A DNA stretch of 64,000 nt. Source: Stenotrophomonas maltophilia (lineage in GTDB: Bacteria > Pseudomonadota > Gammaproteobacteria > Xanthomonadales > Xanthomonadaceae). The position numbers and the translations under genes are program-made. Below the pieces are notes generated by a model. The model made no database searches and was not told where the DNA came from. It saw nothing but the letters and a program-made list of their open reading frames with translations. The stretch covers positions 1 to 64,000 of the forward strand of contig WNDS01000004.1 in assembly GCA_009912235.1 (NCBI GenBank), read 5' to 3'. This document shows, in pieces, positions 1 to 8,738 of the stretch (position 1 is its first letter; each line of letters begins with the position of its first letter).

Positions 1-34
1 GGGGGCTTTTTGTTTGCACTTATTGTGCACTTAC

Positions 35-58
35 AAAAAAACCGGCTTTCGCCGTTTT
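35..58 (-). terminator. Rho-independent terminator of tRNA-Val(CAC)
   Basis: Read on the minus strand, downstream of the tRNA, a short CGGC/GCCG stem with a GAAA loop is followed by a run of seven T. This is a compact intrinsic terminator in the position expected for the tRNA. Confidence 0.6.
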
Positions 59-79
59 CGTCTAACACACTGATTTTAT

Positions 80-154
80 TGGTAGGCGGTACAGGAATCG
101 AACCTGTGACCCTTGCCGTGTGAAGGCAATGCTCTACCGCTGAGCTAACCGCCC
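80..154 (-). tRNA. tRNA-Val (anticodon CAC)
   Basis: The reverse complement folds as a 75-nt tRNA beginning GGGCGG and ending in an encoded CCA. The anticodon loop reads TTCACAC, giving anticodon CAC, which decodes valine GUG codons. The T-arm GGTTCGATTCC is canonical. A sigma-70 type promoter lies just upstream and a terminator just downstream, so this is a single-gene transcript. Confidence 0.95.
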
Positions 155-174
155 GGTGTGTTGCTGAGCCACTC

Positions 175-202
175 ATGATAGGGGCTTTTTCACGACCGTC
201 AA
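175..202 (-). promoter_or_regulatory. Promoter of tRNA-Val(CAC)
   Basis: On the minus strand TTGACG and TATCAT are separated by 16 nt. The -10 ends about 20 nt before the tRNA 5' end, as expected for a stable-RNA promoter. Confidence 0.7.
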
Positions 203-212
203 CACTTTTCAC

Positions 213-232
213 ATGGGTGTTTATGGGTGTTT
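213..232. repeat. Perfect tandem 10-mer duplication
   Basis: The decamer ATGGGTGTTT occurs twice head to tail (213-222 and 223-232) in the non-coding gap between the tRNA-Val promoter and pilZ. No function is evident; it looks like a recent slippage duplication. Confidence 0.8.
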
Positions 233-242
233 CCAAGTGCGC

Positions 243-264
243 CGCCGGGCGTGGCCCGGCGCTA
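243..264 (-). repeat. REP-like palindrome (SMAG type)
   Basis: An 8-bp inverted repeat CGCCGGGC/GCCCGGCG followed by CTA. This is a slightly degenerate minus-strand copy of the GTAGCGCCGGG palindrome seen elsewhere in the window (8683-8730, 58905-58927). It lies downstream of pilZ and may stabilise its mRNA 3' end. Confidence 0.55.
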
Positions 265-288
265 TCAGGAGCGGCGATACGCGCCCCC

Positions 289-642
289 TCACATCGTATG
301 GGTGGGCTTGTCTGAGCTGGTCAGGCCGGCCAGCTGGGTCTCGATCTTGTTGCGCACGTTCTCCCCTTCGGCGCCATCGGCTAGTTGCACGCCGATGCCG
401 GCGGTGCGGTTGCCCTGTGCGCCGGCCGGGGTCACCCAGATCACCTTGCCGGCCACCGGCAGGCGTTCGCTGGAATCGGGCAGCGTCAGCAGCAGGAACA
501 CTTCATCGCCGAGGAAGTAGCGCTTGGGCGTGGGTACGAAGATGCCGCCATTCTTCACGAACGGCATGTACGCGCTGTACAGCCCGGCCTTGTCTTTCAC
601 GGCCAGGGACAGGATGCCCTGGCGGGCGTTGCTGGCACTCAT
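289..642 (-). CDS. pilZ: Type IV pilus assembly PilZ-domain protein
   Basis: A 117-residue PilZ-domain protein matching the short stand-alone PilZ of xanthomonads. In that family PilZ supports type IV pilus extension by contacting the ATPase PilB and the c-di-GMP effector FimX. The N-terminal RxxxR motif needed for c-di-GMP binding is not visible, as is usual for this subfamily, so it probably does not bind the ligand itself. The start at 642 is chosen because the ATG overlaps the holB stop (ATGA) and is preceded by AGGGGAAA. Reading further upstream would only enter holB in another frame. It is the last gene of the tmk-holB-pilZ run, so translational coupling is likely. Confidence 0.93.
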   Translation of the reverse strand: MSASNARQGILSLAVKDKAGLYSAYMPFVKNGGIFVPTPKRYFLGDEVFLLLTLPDSSERLPVAGKVIWVTPAGAQGNRTAGIGVQLADGAEGENVRNKIETQLAGLTSSDKPTHTM

Positions 643-1592
643 CGATTTCCCCTTGCGGCAGGCCGCTCGTTCACCTTGTTCCAGGCCAGCAGCAACTCGA
701 CCACCGCGAGGTCTGCACGCACCGTGGTGCGCAGCAGGTCGCGGGTGCGGTTGGCCGCATCGAACCACGCCGCAAGCTTGTGCAATCGCTCCAGTGCGGT
801 CAAGGCATCGCTGGCCTGGGCCAGTGCCAGATCGGCGGCGAAGCGCAGGCGCAGCGCGGCGTTGTCATCGCCACACCACTTCTGTGCCAGCTCCACGGCG
901 CCGGTACGGCCCGCGGCCAGCTGTTCCAGTTCCCGGCCCACCTCGCGCCGCAGCACCAGGCCGTCTTCGCGCAGCCAGTTGTCGGCCAGCCCCGGATGGC
1001 CGCGTGCCGCCTCCAGCGCCTCGCGTGCCTCGGCATCGCTGTGGCCCTGCTGCTGCAGCCAGGCCAATGCTTCCTCGCACGGCGGCAGCTTGAATTCCAG
1101 CCGTTGGCAACGGCTGCGGACGGTCTGCGGCAGCCGCGCCGGCTCGCTGCTGATCAGCCACAGGTAGCGGCCGGGCTGCGGTTCTTCCAGCGTCTTCAGC
1201 AGCGCATTGGCGGCCGAGCGGTTGATCGCATCGGCAGGGTCGACGATCACCACCTGCTCCACGCCGTACTGTGGGGTCAGCGCCAGCTTGTTGGTGATCT
1301 CGCGCACCTGCTCGATGACGATCTCGGTGCGCAGCCTGTCGCCGCTCTTGTTCGGAATGAAGCTGACCAGCTGCAGATCCGGGTGCGTTCCGGCAGCGAT
1401 CAGCTGGCGGGTGCGCGTGGCGTGCGCGGCATCACCGCGCGACAGCACATGGTCGGCCAGAGCCAGCGCCACCTCGCGCTTGCCCAGCCCGGCCGGGCCG
1501 CAGATCAGCAGGCCGTGGCCCAGCCGGCCCGCATCGAGTGCGGCCAGGGTCTGGTCGTAGGCGCGCTGCTGCCAGGGCGAAAACGTGCTCAT
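639..1592 (-). CDS. holB: DNA polymerase III delta-prime subunit
   Basis: A 317-residue AAA+ clamp-loader subunit that with delta and tau/gamma opens the sliding clamp. The P-loop-like GPAGLGKRE lies near residue 33, and the sensor region NALLKTLEEP is conserved. The zinc-module cysteines present in E. coli HolB (before the AGTHPD motif) are missing: the same place reads HATRTRQLIAAGTHPDL without any Cys. The start at 1592 gives an ATGA overlap with the tmk stop; the gene in turn overlaps pilZ by 4 nt. The three genes form a tightly packed, probably translationally coupled unit. Confidence 0.93.
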   Translation of the reverse strand: MSTFSPWQQRAYDQTLAALDAGRLGHGLLICGPAGLGKREVALALADHVLSRGDAAHATRTRQLIAAGTHPDLQLVSFIPNKSGDRLRTEIVIEQVREITNKLALTPQYGVEQVVIVDPADAINRSAANALLKTLEEPQPGRYLWLISSEPARLPQTVRSRCQRLEFKLPPCEEALAWLQQQGHSDAEAREALEAARGHPGLADNWLREDGLVLRREVGRELEQLAAGRTGAVELAQKWCGDDNAALRLRFAADLALAQASDALTALERLHKLAAWFDAANRTRDLLRTTVRADLAVVELLLAWNKVNERPAARGNR

Positions 1593-2254
1593 GCGTGTCC
1601 TCCGTGCTGCAGCCGCTGCGCAAGCGCGGCGGCCACGGCGGCGGCCACCTCGGCCTGCGGCTGGTTGGCGTCGATCAGCGCAAAGCGCTGCGGGTCCTGG
1701 GCGGCACGTTCGCGGAACACCGCGCGCACGCGCTGGAAGAAATCGTCCTGCTCGCTCTCGATGCGGTCTGGCCACAGGTCGCGGCCGTTGGCGCGTGCGC
1801 GGCCGATGGCCACATCCACGTCCAGCAGCAGGGTCAGCCCGGGCAGCAGGCCGACGGCGCGGCGCTCCAGGTCGGCAATCCACTGCGGGTCCAGGCCACG
1901 GCCACCGCCCTGGTAGGCGTAGCTGGAATCGGTGAAGCGGTCGCTCAGCACAAAGGCACCGCGCTGCAGTGCCGGCTGGATCACCTGGCGCACGTGCTGT
2001 GCGCGCGCGGCAAACACCAGCAGCAGTTCGGCTTCGGCACTGAGCGGCTCGGCGGCAATCTCTTCGTCCGGCTTCAGCACCAGCGCACGGATGCGCTCGG
2101 CCAGCGGCGTGCCGCCCGGCTCGCGGGTCAGCAGCAACTCGTAGCCCTGCGCGCGCAGGTGGTCGCGCGCGGCGTTGATGGCCGTGGTCTTGCCGGCGCC
2201 TTCGCCGCCTTCCAGGCTGATGAAGCGCGGGTGTCGCAGCAGCGCGGGACTCAT
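1589..2254 (-). CDS. tmk: Thymidylate kinase
   Basis: A 221-residue dTMP kinase that phosphorylates dTMP to dTDP for DNA synthesis. The P-loop GGEGAGKTT is at residues 16-24, the DR(Y/F/H) motif appears as SDRFTDSS, and TREPGGTPLAE is the family LID/TMP-binding segment. Its length is typical. The ATG at 2254 overlaps the mltG stop by 4 nt (ATGA), and its own stop overlaps the holB start, so the mltG-tmk-holB-pilZ order is a compact operon. Confidence 0.95.
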   Translation of the reverse strand: MSPALLRHPRFISLEGGEGAGKTTAINAARDHLRAQGYELLLTREPGGTPLAERIRALVLKPDEEIAAEPLSAEAELLLVFAARAQHVRQVIQPALQRGAFVLSDRFTDSSYAYQGGGRGLDPQWIADLERRAVGLLPGLTLLLDVDVAIGRARANGRDLWPDRIESEQDDFFQRVRAVFRERAAQDPQRFALIDANQPQAEVAAAVAAALAQRLQHGGHA

Positions 2255-3312
2255 TGCGCCGGGGTCTCCTGGGTACGTTGCTGGCGCAGCTGCTGCAGGT
2301 AGCGGGCTACGGCGGCGTTGTGCTGGTCCAGGCTGGGCGAAAACACGTGCGCGCCACTGCCATCGCCCACCGCCACGAAGTACAGCGCATCGGTGGCGGC
2401 CGGCTGTGCAGCGGCCATCAGCGCCTCGCGGCTGGGCATGGCAATCGGAGTCGGTGTCAGGCCGGCGCGGGTGTAGGTGTTGTAGGGCGTATCGGTGGTC
2501 AGGTCGCGGCGGCGGATGTTGCCGTCGTAGGCCGCGCCGATGCCATAGATGACCGTCGGGTCGGTCTGCAGGCGCATGCCGATCTTCAGGCGGCGCATGA
2601 ACACCCCGGCAATCTGCGGGCGCTCGCTGGCCAGCGCGGTTTCCTTTTCGATGATCGAGGCCAGCGTCAGCAGCTCATACGGTGAGTTGATGGGCAGGTC
2701 CGGCGCACGCGCATCCCAGGCTTCGGCCAGGGCTTTTTCCATCGCGGCGTGGGCGCGCTTGAGCACGTCCAGATCGGTATCGCCATGCTGGTAGATGTAG
2801 GTTTCCGGCAGGAAGCGGCCTTCCGGGTGTTCGCCGGCAAAGCCCAGGCGCTGCATCAGCGCGGCATCGTCCAGCGCATCGGTGGTGTGCACCAGCGGCT
2901 CGGCGCGCTTCAGGGCGGCACGCAGCTGGCGGATGTTCCATCCCTCGATGAAGGTGACGCGGTGCTGCAGCACCTTGCCCTGGCGCATGCGCAGCAGCAG
3001 CTCGCGCGGGCTCAGCGAGGCATCCAGTGCGTACTCACCCACCTTCAGCTTGCCGGCCGCATCGATCTGGCGGGCCAGCAGCTGCCACTGTGCATCCTGG
3101 CCTTCGTCCACGCCCGCCTGGCGCAGCTTGCGCAGCACGATGCCCAGGTTGTCACCGCTGGCGATGACCACGCTGTCGGCGCTGGGGCTGATGGGGCTGT
3201 CGGCGAACTGCACCTGCTTGTAGTAGAACCAGGCGCCCGCGCCGGCCACGACCGCGGCAAGCACGACTACCAGCATCACCACGAACAGACACCCGCGCTT
3301 GGCTCCCGCCAT
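2251..3312 (-). CDS. mltG: Endolytic murein transglycosylase MltG (YceG)
   Basis: A 353-residue inner-membrane lytic transglycosylase that cleaves nascent glycan strands and so ends their polymerisation. A single N-terminal membrane anchor spans roughly residues 8-29, followed by a LysM-like segment and the YceG domain with the conserved catalytic-Glu segment IIEKETALASERP near residue 220. It is followed by tmk with a 4-nt overlap. The mltG-tmk-holB order is common in gammaproteobacteria, which supports the call. Confidence 0.93.
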   Translation of the reverse strand: MAGAKRGCLFVVMLVVVLAAVVAGAGAWFYYKQVQFADSPISPSADSVVIASGDNLGIVLRKLRQAGVDEGQDAQWQLLARQIDAAGKLKVGEYALDASLSPRELLLRMRQGKVLQHRVTFIEGWNIRQLRAALKRAEPLVHTTDALDDAALMQRLGFAGEHPEGRFLPETYIYQHGDTDLDVLKRAHAAMEKALAEAWDARAPDLPINSPYELLTLASIIEKETALASERPQIAGVFMRRLKIGMRLQTDPTVIYGIGAAYDGNIRRRDLTTDTPYNTYTRAGLTPTPIAMPSREALMAAAQPAATDALYFVAVGDGSGAHVFSPSLDQHNAAVARYLQQLRQQRTQETPAQ

Positions 3313-3391
3313 GGAACAACCTTTGGTTTCAATCCAGTGGTGCAGGATACCGTGCCCGGTGGCGTGGGGTCATGACCGGGGTGGCGTCTCC

Positions 3392-3412
3392 GTGCCGACC
3401 AACGGTCGGCAC
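3392..3412. repeat. REP-like palindrome between mltG and pabB
   Basis: A 21-bp near-perfect palindrome (GTGCCGACC/GGTCGGCAC with an AAC centre) in the non-coding gap between pabB and mltG. It belongs with the neighbouring element at 3436-3459. Confidence 0.6.
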
Positions 3413-3435
3413 CCACCGGGGCCATGCAGGCATCC

Positions 3436-3459
3436 CTGCCGGCCAGCGGCCGGCACTAC
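3436..3459 (-). repeat. SMAG-type REP element
   Basis: On the minus strand this reads GTAG followed by a GC-rich palindrome (TGCCGGCC/GGCCGGCA). The GTAG head plus imperfect palindrome is the signature of the S. maltophilia REP family. It sits just downstream of pabB. Confidence 0.65.
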
Positions 3460-3470
3460 CCGGGATGCGG

Positions 3471-4835
3471 TTACCCCTGCTGGCCCAGCGCGCGCATCAG
3501 GGCGCGGGCCTTGACGCGGGTCTCGTCCAGTTCCTTGTCCGGGTCCGAATCGACCACGATGCCGGCACCGGTGCGGAAGCTCACTTCGTGCCCGTCCACT
3601 TCGGCGGTGGGGATCAGGATGTTCAGGTCCAGGTCGCCATCGCGGTTCAGCCAGCCGAACGCACCGGTGTAGGCGCCGCGTGCGGTCTGCTCCAGTTCGC
3701 CGATGATCTGCATGCAGCGCACCTTGGGGCAGCCGGTGATGGTGCCGCCAGGGAAGGTGGCGGCGATCACCTCGCCCGGGGTGACGCCCTCGCGCAGCTG
3801 GCCGCTGACGTTGCTGACGATGTGGTGCACGTGTACGTAGCTTTCCACGCTCATCAGTTCGTCCACCACCACGCTGCCGGGCGTACAGATGCGGCCCAGG
3901 TCATTGCGCTCCAGGTCGATCAGCATCACGTGTTCGGCACGTTCCTTGGGGTGGCCGACCAGTTCCTGGATGCGTGGGGCATCGTCATCGCCATCGAACC
4001 GTGGGCGGGTGCCGGCAATCGGCCGCGTCTGCGTATGGCCGCCGTGCATCGAGACCAGCCGCTCCGGCGAGGAGCTGACCACGTGCCGGCCGTGCGCGCT
4101 GAACAGGCCGGCGAACGGTGCCGGGTTGGCGCGCCGCAGCTGCGCGTACAGCGCCTGCGGGCTGACCGGCGCGGCGAACTGCGCGCACCAGCGGCGCGAC
4201 AGGTTCACCTGGAACACATCACCGGCGCGCAGGTACTCGATCACCCGGCGCACGCCGTCGGTGAAGCGCTGCGGGGCGTCCTCCTCGATCGCCAGCGGCG
4301 GCTGCCAGCCCTGACCGGCCTCGGGCAGCGGCAGTGCCAGGGTGGCCTGCAGCGCTTCCAGCAGGGCGTGCTGGCCGGCCTCGGCAACCAGGAAGCTGCG
4401 CCCGGCCTGGTGGTCGTGCAGCACCGCGGCCGGGCAGCGCAGCGCCAGGGCGGCGGGCTGGCCATCGGCACGCGCCACATGCGGCAGCACCGGTTCGATC
4501 TGGCTGGCCAGTTCGTAGTCCAGCAGCAGTGCCCAGCCGCCACGGAACGGCACGTCGGCAGCACCAGTGTGCGGCAGCCGCTGCGCCTGCCAGGCACGGT
4601 CGAGCACCTGCAGGAAACTGCCCGGCTGCAGCGCGCCGTGTTCGTCGCGCACGCCGCCATCGGCGTCCAGCCGCAGCAGGCCCTGCCCGGCCGCCAGCAG
4701 CAGGCTCCAGCGCCCCTGGGCGGTGCCCGAGGCGGTGGATTCCATCAGCAGCGGGAAGCGTGCCGGGTCGTGCTGCTGCAGGGCCAGCAGGCCGACCGGG
4801 TGCGGCAGCGGGTGGATCAGCGGGGCGTCGGTCAT
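3471..4835 (-). CDS. pabB: Aminodeoxychorismate synthase component I
   Basis: A 454-residue chorismate-binding enzyme. PabB converts chorismate plus ammonia (from PabA) to 4-amino-4-deoxychorismate in folate synthesis. The C-terminal half carries the family signatures RPIAGTRPRF and TITGCPKVRCMQIIGELE. The N-terminal half is the diverged barrel domain. PabB is preferred over TrpE because the gene lies beside mltG and the fatty-acid genes, an order (fabF-pabB-mltG-tmk-holB) resembling the E. coli fabF-pabC-mltG-tmk-holB locus but with pabB in the pabC position. Confidence 0.88.
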   Translation of the reverse strand: MTDAPLIHPLPHPVGLLALQQHDPARFPLLMESTASGTAQGRWSLLLAAGQGLLRLDADGGVRDEHGALQPGSFLQVLDRAWQAQRLPHTGAADVPFRGGWALLLDYELASQIEPVLPHVARADGQPAALALRCPAAVLHDHQAGRSFLVAEAGQHALLEALQATLALPLPEAGQGWQPPLAIEEDAPQRFTDGVRRVIEYLRAGDVFQVNLSRRWCAQFAAPVSPQALYAQLRRANPAPFAGLFSAHGRHVVSSSPERLVSMHGGHTQTRPIAGTRPRFDGDDDAPRIQELVGHPKERAEHVMLIDLERNDLGRICTPGSVVVDELMSVESYVHVHHIVSNVSGQLREGVTPGEVIAATFPGGTITGCPKVRCMQIIGELEQTARGAYTGAFGWLNRDGDLDLNILIPTAEVDGHEVSFRTGAGIVVDSDPDKELDETRVKARALMRALGQQG

Positions 4836-4944
4836 GGGGGCCAGTTCAGGGGTTCAGATGCACTGAAGCCGCCTTGCGGCGGCTCCGTGTTGCGCGGCGT
4901 TGATCCGGTTTTCCGGATGCCGGCAGGTCGCGTCGCGACGCCGG

Positions 4945-6207
4945 TCAGACGCGCTTGAAGATCAGCGTGCCGTTGGTGCCGCCGAAGCCGAAGCCATTGG
5001 ACATCACCACGTCCACCTTGGCCTGGCGTGCTTCGTTGGGCACGTAGTCCAGGTCGCAGCCTTCACCCGGCGTGTGCAGGTTGATGGTCGGCGGAATGAT
5101 GTTGTCGCGCAGCGCCAGCACCGAGAAGATGGCTTCGATGCCACCGGCGGCGCCCAGCAGGTGGCCGGTCATCGACTTGGTGGAGCTGACCATCATCTTG
5201 TAGGCGTGGTCGCCGAAGGCGGTCTTCATCGCCATCGTTTCACCCAGGTCGCCCAGCGGCGTGGAGGTGCCGTGCGCGTTGAGGTAGCCGACCTGCTCGG
5301 GGGTCACGCCGGCGTCCTTCATGGCCATGGCCATGCAGCGCGCTGCGCCTTCGCCGTTCTCGGCCGGGGCGGTCATGTGGAAGGCATCGGAGCTGGCGCC
5401 GAAACCGGCCAGTTCGCAGTAGATCTTGGCGCCGCGCGCCTTGGCGTGCTCGTACTCTTCCAGGATCAGGATGCCGGCACCGTCGCCCAGCACGAAGCCG
5501 TCGCGCTCGCTGTCCCACGGGCGCGAGGCTTCCGCCGGCGCGTCGTTGCGGGTGGACATGGCCTTCATCGAGCAGAAGCCGCCCACGGCGGTCGGCGAGG
5601 AGCCGCGCTCGGCGCCGCCCACCACCATCACGTCCGCATCGCCGTACTGGATCATGCGCATGGCGGTGCCGATGGAGTGGTTGGAGGTGGCGCAGGCCGA
5701 CACCGCCGAGAACGACGGGCCCTTCAGCCCGGCGATGATGCTCAGCTGGCCCGGCAGCATGTTGATGATGGTCTTGGGCACGTAGAAGGGCGAGATCTTC
5801 TTGCCCTCGTGGAATTCCACGGTCTGTTCTTCGATGCCCAGCAGGCCGCCGATGCCCGAGCCGACGATGGCGCCGATGCGCTCGGCGTTGGTCTCGGTGA
5901 TCTCCAGGCCCGAATCGTGCAGGGCCATGAACGAGGCACCCAGCCCGTAATGGATGAACGGGTCCATCTTCTTGGCGTCCTTGCCGCTGACCCGGTACTT
6001 GCCGAACAGTGCGTTGTCGGCAGTGATGTCAAATCCCTTGACCTTACCTGCAATCTTGGTGGTGAAACGTTCCAGGTAGGAATCCGCAATGTGGGTCAGC
6101 GGGCCGATGCCCGAACGGCCATGGGTGATGCCCTCCCAGGTGGAGGAAAGATCATTGCCCAGCGGCGAGACCATGCCCATGCCGGTTACGACGACGCGAC
6201 GTTTCAT
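4945..6207 (-). CDS. fabF: 3-oxoacyl-[ACP] synthase II
   Basis: A 420-residue condensing enzyme that elongates acyl-ACP with malonyl-ACP. The active-site Cys is in [12 protein letters not shown] near residue 172; the two catalytic histidines lie in [10 protein letters not shown] and [12 protein letters not shown]; the C terminus [12 protein letters not shown] is typical. The start at 6207 ([11 protein letters not shown]) is preceded by GGAGAACTGC and gives the family length; a longer upstream reading has no homology. A GC-rich hairpin at 6282-6301 separates it from acpP, possibly tuning the high acpP to low fabF ratio. Confidence 0.96.
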   Translation of the reverse strand: MKRRVVVTGMGMVSPLGNDLSSTWEGITHGRSGIGPLTHIADSYLERFTTKIAGKVKGFDITADNALFGKYRVSGKDAKKMDPFIHYGLGASFMALHDSGLEITETNAERIGAIVGSGIGGLLGIEEQTVEFHEGKKISPFYVPKTIINMLPGQLSIIAGLKGPSFSAVSACATSNHSIGTAMRMIQYGDADVMVVGGAERGSSPTAVGGFCSMKAMSTRNDAPAEASRPWDSERDGFVLGDGAGILILEEYEHAKARGAKIYCELAGFGASSDAFHMTAPAENGEGAARCMAMAMKDAGVTPEQVGYLNAHGTSTPLGDLGETMAMKTAFGDHAYKMMVSSTKSMTGHLLGAAGGIEAIFSVLALRDNIIPPTINLHTPGEGCDLDYVPNEARQAKVDVVMSNGFGFGGTNGTLIFKRV

Positions 6208-6281
6208 TGCAGTTCTCCTGACCCGCGCATTGGATGCGGGTGACTGGATGTTGTGTTCTTCGGGGTGACGCTCAAACACAC

Positions 6282-6301
6282 GGGGCCGCGACTGCGGCCC
6301 C
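6282..6301 (-). promoter_or_regulatory. Hairpin between acpP and fabF
   Basis: Perfect 8-bp stem (GGGGCCGC/GCGGCCCC) with a GACT loop between acpP and fabF and no T-run. It could be a partial terminator or an mRNA-stabilising element that keeps acpP message more abundant than fabF message. Confidence 0.4.
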
Positions 6302-6352
6302 ATGGGGGTGCGGTGCGTGGCTGCCTGGGCAGGCCACGCACTGCCGCTGGCA

Positions 6353-6592
6353 TCAGGCCTTGACGTGGGCCTTGATGTAGTCGATCGCGGCCTGCACGGT
6401 GCTGATCTTCTCGGCTTCTTCGTCCGGGATTTCGCACTCGAACTCTTCTTCCAGCGCCATCACCAGCTCGACGGTGTCCAGCGAGTCAGCGCCCAGGTCA
6501 TCGACGAACGATGCGCTGTTGGTGACTTCTTCTTCCTTGACGCCAAGCTGTTCGACGACGATTTTCTTGACGCGTTCTTCGATGGTGCTCAT
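6353..6592 (-). CDS. acpP: Acyl carrier protein
   Basis: A 79-residue acidic acyl carrier protein. The phosphopantetheine attachment serine is Ser37 in [12 protein letters not shown]. Length and sequence are typical of the primary fatty-acid ACP. It lies between fabG and fabF in the conserved order, with a GGAGCGAG ribosome-binding site before the ATG. The unusually acidic composition ([14 protein letters not shown]) fits helix II/III of ACP. Confidence 0.98.
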   Translation of the reverse strand: MSTIEERVKKIVVEQLGVKEEEVTNSASFVDDLGADSLDTVELVMALEEEFECEIPDEEAEKISTVQAAIDYIKAHVKA

Positions 6593-6745
6593 GGGATCTC
6601 GCTCCAGATGGAGTTGTGGTTCAAAAAGTGGTCGCCATCAAAGGCGATGGCCGTGGGATAGTGTAGTGGAAACCGGCGGGACCTTGCATCGCAGCAAATT
6701 CCTCCGCAGATCAACCACTTGCGGCGCAATCCATGCGCCCCTTGC

Positions 6746-7489
6746 TTACGGCATGTACATGCCGCCGTTCACATGGAGGGTTTCGCCGGTGATGTAGCCG
6801 GCCGCCGGGCTGGCCAGGAAGGCCACCGCATGGGCGATGTCTTCCGGCGAACCGAGGCGTTCCAGGGCGATGTCGTTGACTAGCGCGGTGCGCGCTTCTT
6901 CCGGCAGCGCCTTGGTCATGTCGGTGTCGATGAAGCCCGGCGCAACGACATTGACGGTGACGCCGCGCGAGCCGATTTCCTTGGCCAGCGACTTGCTGAA
7001 ACCGATGATGCCGGCCTTAGCCGCAGCGTAGTTGGCCTGGCCGGCGTTGCCGGTCACGCCCACCACCGAGGCGATGTTGATGATGCGGCCCTTGCGCGCC
7101 TTCATCATGCCGCGCATGACGGCCTTGCTGGTGCGGTACACGCTGGTCAGGTTGGTGTCGATGATCGACGCCCAATCGTCTTCCTTCATGCGCATCAGTA
7201 GGTTGTCGCGGGTGATGCCGGCGTTGTTGACCAGGATCGAGATCGGGCCGAATTCCTTGGCGATGGCGTCCAGCACCGCGTCCAGCGCGGCACCGTCGGT
7301 AACGTTCAGCGCGCGGCCGTGGCCACCGTGGGCGGCCAGGCGTTCGCCGATGGCGGCTGCACCGCTGTCGGTGGTGGCGGTGCCGATGACGGTGGCGCCC
7401 TGGGCGGCCAGCAGATCGGCGATGGCGGCACCGATGCCACGGCTGGCGCCGGTCACCAGTGCGATTTCACCCTGCAGGGGCTTGCTCAT
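6746..7489 (-). CDS. fabG: 3-oxoacyl-[ACP] reductase
   Basis: A 247-residue short-chain dehydrogenase that reduces 3-oxoacyl-ACP with NADPH. The Rossmann motif TGASRGIG is at residues 14-21, NNAG is at about 87, the catalytic Ser-Tyr-Lys are in INIASVVG and YAAAKAG, and the C terminus ends GGMYMP. AGGAAAACAC precedes the ATG. It lies between fabD and acpP as in other proteobacteria. Confidence 0.97.
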   Translation of the reverse strand: MSKPLQGEIALVTGASRGIGAAIADLLAAQGATVIGTATTDSGAAAIGERLAAHGGHGRALNVTDGAALDAVLDAIAKEFGPISILVNNAGITRDNLLMRMKEDDWASIIDTNLTSVYRTSKAVMRGMMKARKGRIINIASVVGVTGNAGQANYAAAKAGIIGFSKSLAKEIGSRGVTVNVVAPGFIDTDMTKALPEEARTALVNDIALERLGSPEDIAHAVAFLASPAAGYITGETLHVNGGMYMP

Positions 7490-7572
7490 GATGTGTTTTC
7501 CTCAGGCTGGGTCGACCGCCGCGCCCGCGCCGCAGGATGCGGCCACCGGCACGGTCGGCAGGAACAGGGGGA

Positions 7573-8517
7573 TCAGGCCGACCATGCCTCGCGGGCGGCT
7601 TCGAAGTCGCCCGGGGTGGCCAGCGAACGGCCGTCCAGGCCCTTGTCGATGCGCTTGACCAGGCCGGTCAGCACCTTACCCGGGCCGCACTCGGCCACGC
7701 GGGTGATGCCACGGGCGGCCAGGGCCTGCACGCAGCCGGTCCACTGCACCGGCTGGTACAGCTGCTGCACCAGTGCGGTACGGATGGCGTCCACGCCGTC
7801 ATGCACCTTGGCATCGACGTTCTGGATGACCGGCAGCTGCGGTGCCTGCCAGGACAGGCCGGCCATCACTACGGCCAGACGGTTGGCGGCTTCGCGCATC
7901 AGCGGGGTGTGCGAGGGCACGCTGACGGCCAGCTTCACCGCCTTGCGCACGCCCTTCTCGGCCAGCAGCGCCAGCGCGCGGTCGACCGCTGCGACGTCGC
8001 CACCGATGACGATCTGGCCCGGCGAATTGAAATTGGCCGGCACCACCACCTGGCTGCCAGCAGCTTCGGCGCAGACCTCCAGCACCAGCGCGTCTTCGGC
8101 GCCGAGCACGGCAGCCATGGCGCCGGCACCGGCCGGTGCCGCTTCCTGCATCAGCTGGCCGCGCAGGCACACCAGGTGCGCACCGTCATGCAGGCTCAGC
8201 GCACCGGCAGCGACCAGTGCGGTGTATTCGCCCAGGCTGTGGCCGGCAAGCACCGACGGGCGCGGACCGCCCACGGCGTTCCAGGCGCGCCACACGCCGA
8301 TGCTGGCGGCCAGCAGGGCCGGCTGGGTGTATTCGGTACGGTTGAGCATTTCCTCCGGGCCGCCCTGGGACAGCGCCCACAGGTCGACGCCGGCACCTTC
8401 GGATGCCTCGGCGAACGCCTCACGCACCTGCGAGTGCAGTTCGGCCAGCTCGGCCACCATGCCCACGGACTGCGAGCCCTGGCCGGGGAAGACAAAAGCG
8501 AGGGTGGGTTGGGTCAC
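7573..8517 (-). CDS. fabD: Malonyl-CoA:ACP transacylase
   Basis: A 314-residue transacylase that loads malonate onto ACP. The GQGSQ motif lies near the N terminus and the nucleophile Ser in GHSLGEYTAL is near residue 94; the catalytic His is in SVPSHTPLM. The GTG at 8517 is chosen because it gives the usual length and begins the homologous sequence (TQPTLAFVFPGQG). An upstream TTG (8538) would add seven unsupported residues. It is the first gene of the fabD-fabG-acpP-fabF run. Confidence 0.94.
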   Translation of the reverse strand: MTQPTLAFVFPGQGSQSVGMVAELAELHSQVREAFAEASEGAGVDLWALSQGGPEEMLNRTEYTQPALLAASIGVWRAWNAVGGPRPSVLAGHSLGEYTALVAAGALSLHDGAHLVCLRGQLMQEAAPAGAGAMAAVLGAEDALVLEVCAEAAGSQVVVPANFNSPGQIVIGGDVAAVDRALALLAEKGVRKAVKLAVSVPSHTPLMREAANRLAVVMAGLSWQAPQLPVIQNVDAKVHDGVDAIRTALVQQLYQPVQWTGCVQALAARGITRVAECGPGKVLTGLVKRIDKGLDGRSLATPGDFEAAREAWSA

Positions 8518-8636
8518 GCGGTCATCCGCTGGTTGCAATCGAAGCGGGCCATGATAAGGGTGAACACCCCGTGCCGTCTGTACGTGCGCGTATGCACGGC
8601 GTATGGCAAATGGCTGTCGCAGCGAACTGGAGATCC

Positions 8637-8677
8637 GGGGTCAGATCCCTTTTCCCATGGGAGAGGGATCTGACCCC
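8637..8677. repeat. Long inverted repeat upstream of fabD
   Basis: A near-perfect inverted repeat in which GGGGTCAGATCCCT pairs with AGGGATCTGACCCC around a short centre containing CCCATGGG. It lies in the gap between fabD and the kinase-like gene. It is a repetitive-element type rather than a terminator, since no T-run follows. Confidence 0.7.
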
Positions 8678-8682
8678 TGCCC

Positions 8683-8730
8683 CGCCGGGCATGGCCCGGC
8701 GCTACCGGCAGCGCCGGGCCATGCCCGGCG
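8683..8730. repeat. Head-to-head SMAG REP pair
   Basis: Two copies of the same palindrome (CGCCGGGC.ATG.CCCGGCG) in opposite orientation, at about 8683-8704 and 8710-8730, with the GTAG head on the minus-oriented copy. Dimers of this kind are typical of the Stenotrophomonas GTAG REPs and could form a large cruciform. Confidence 0.75.
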
Positions 8731-8738
8731 GACCGCGA

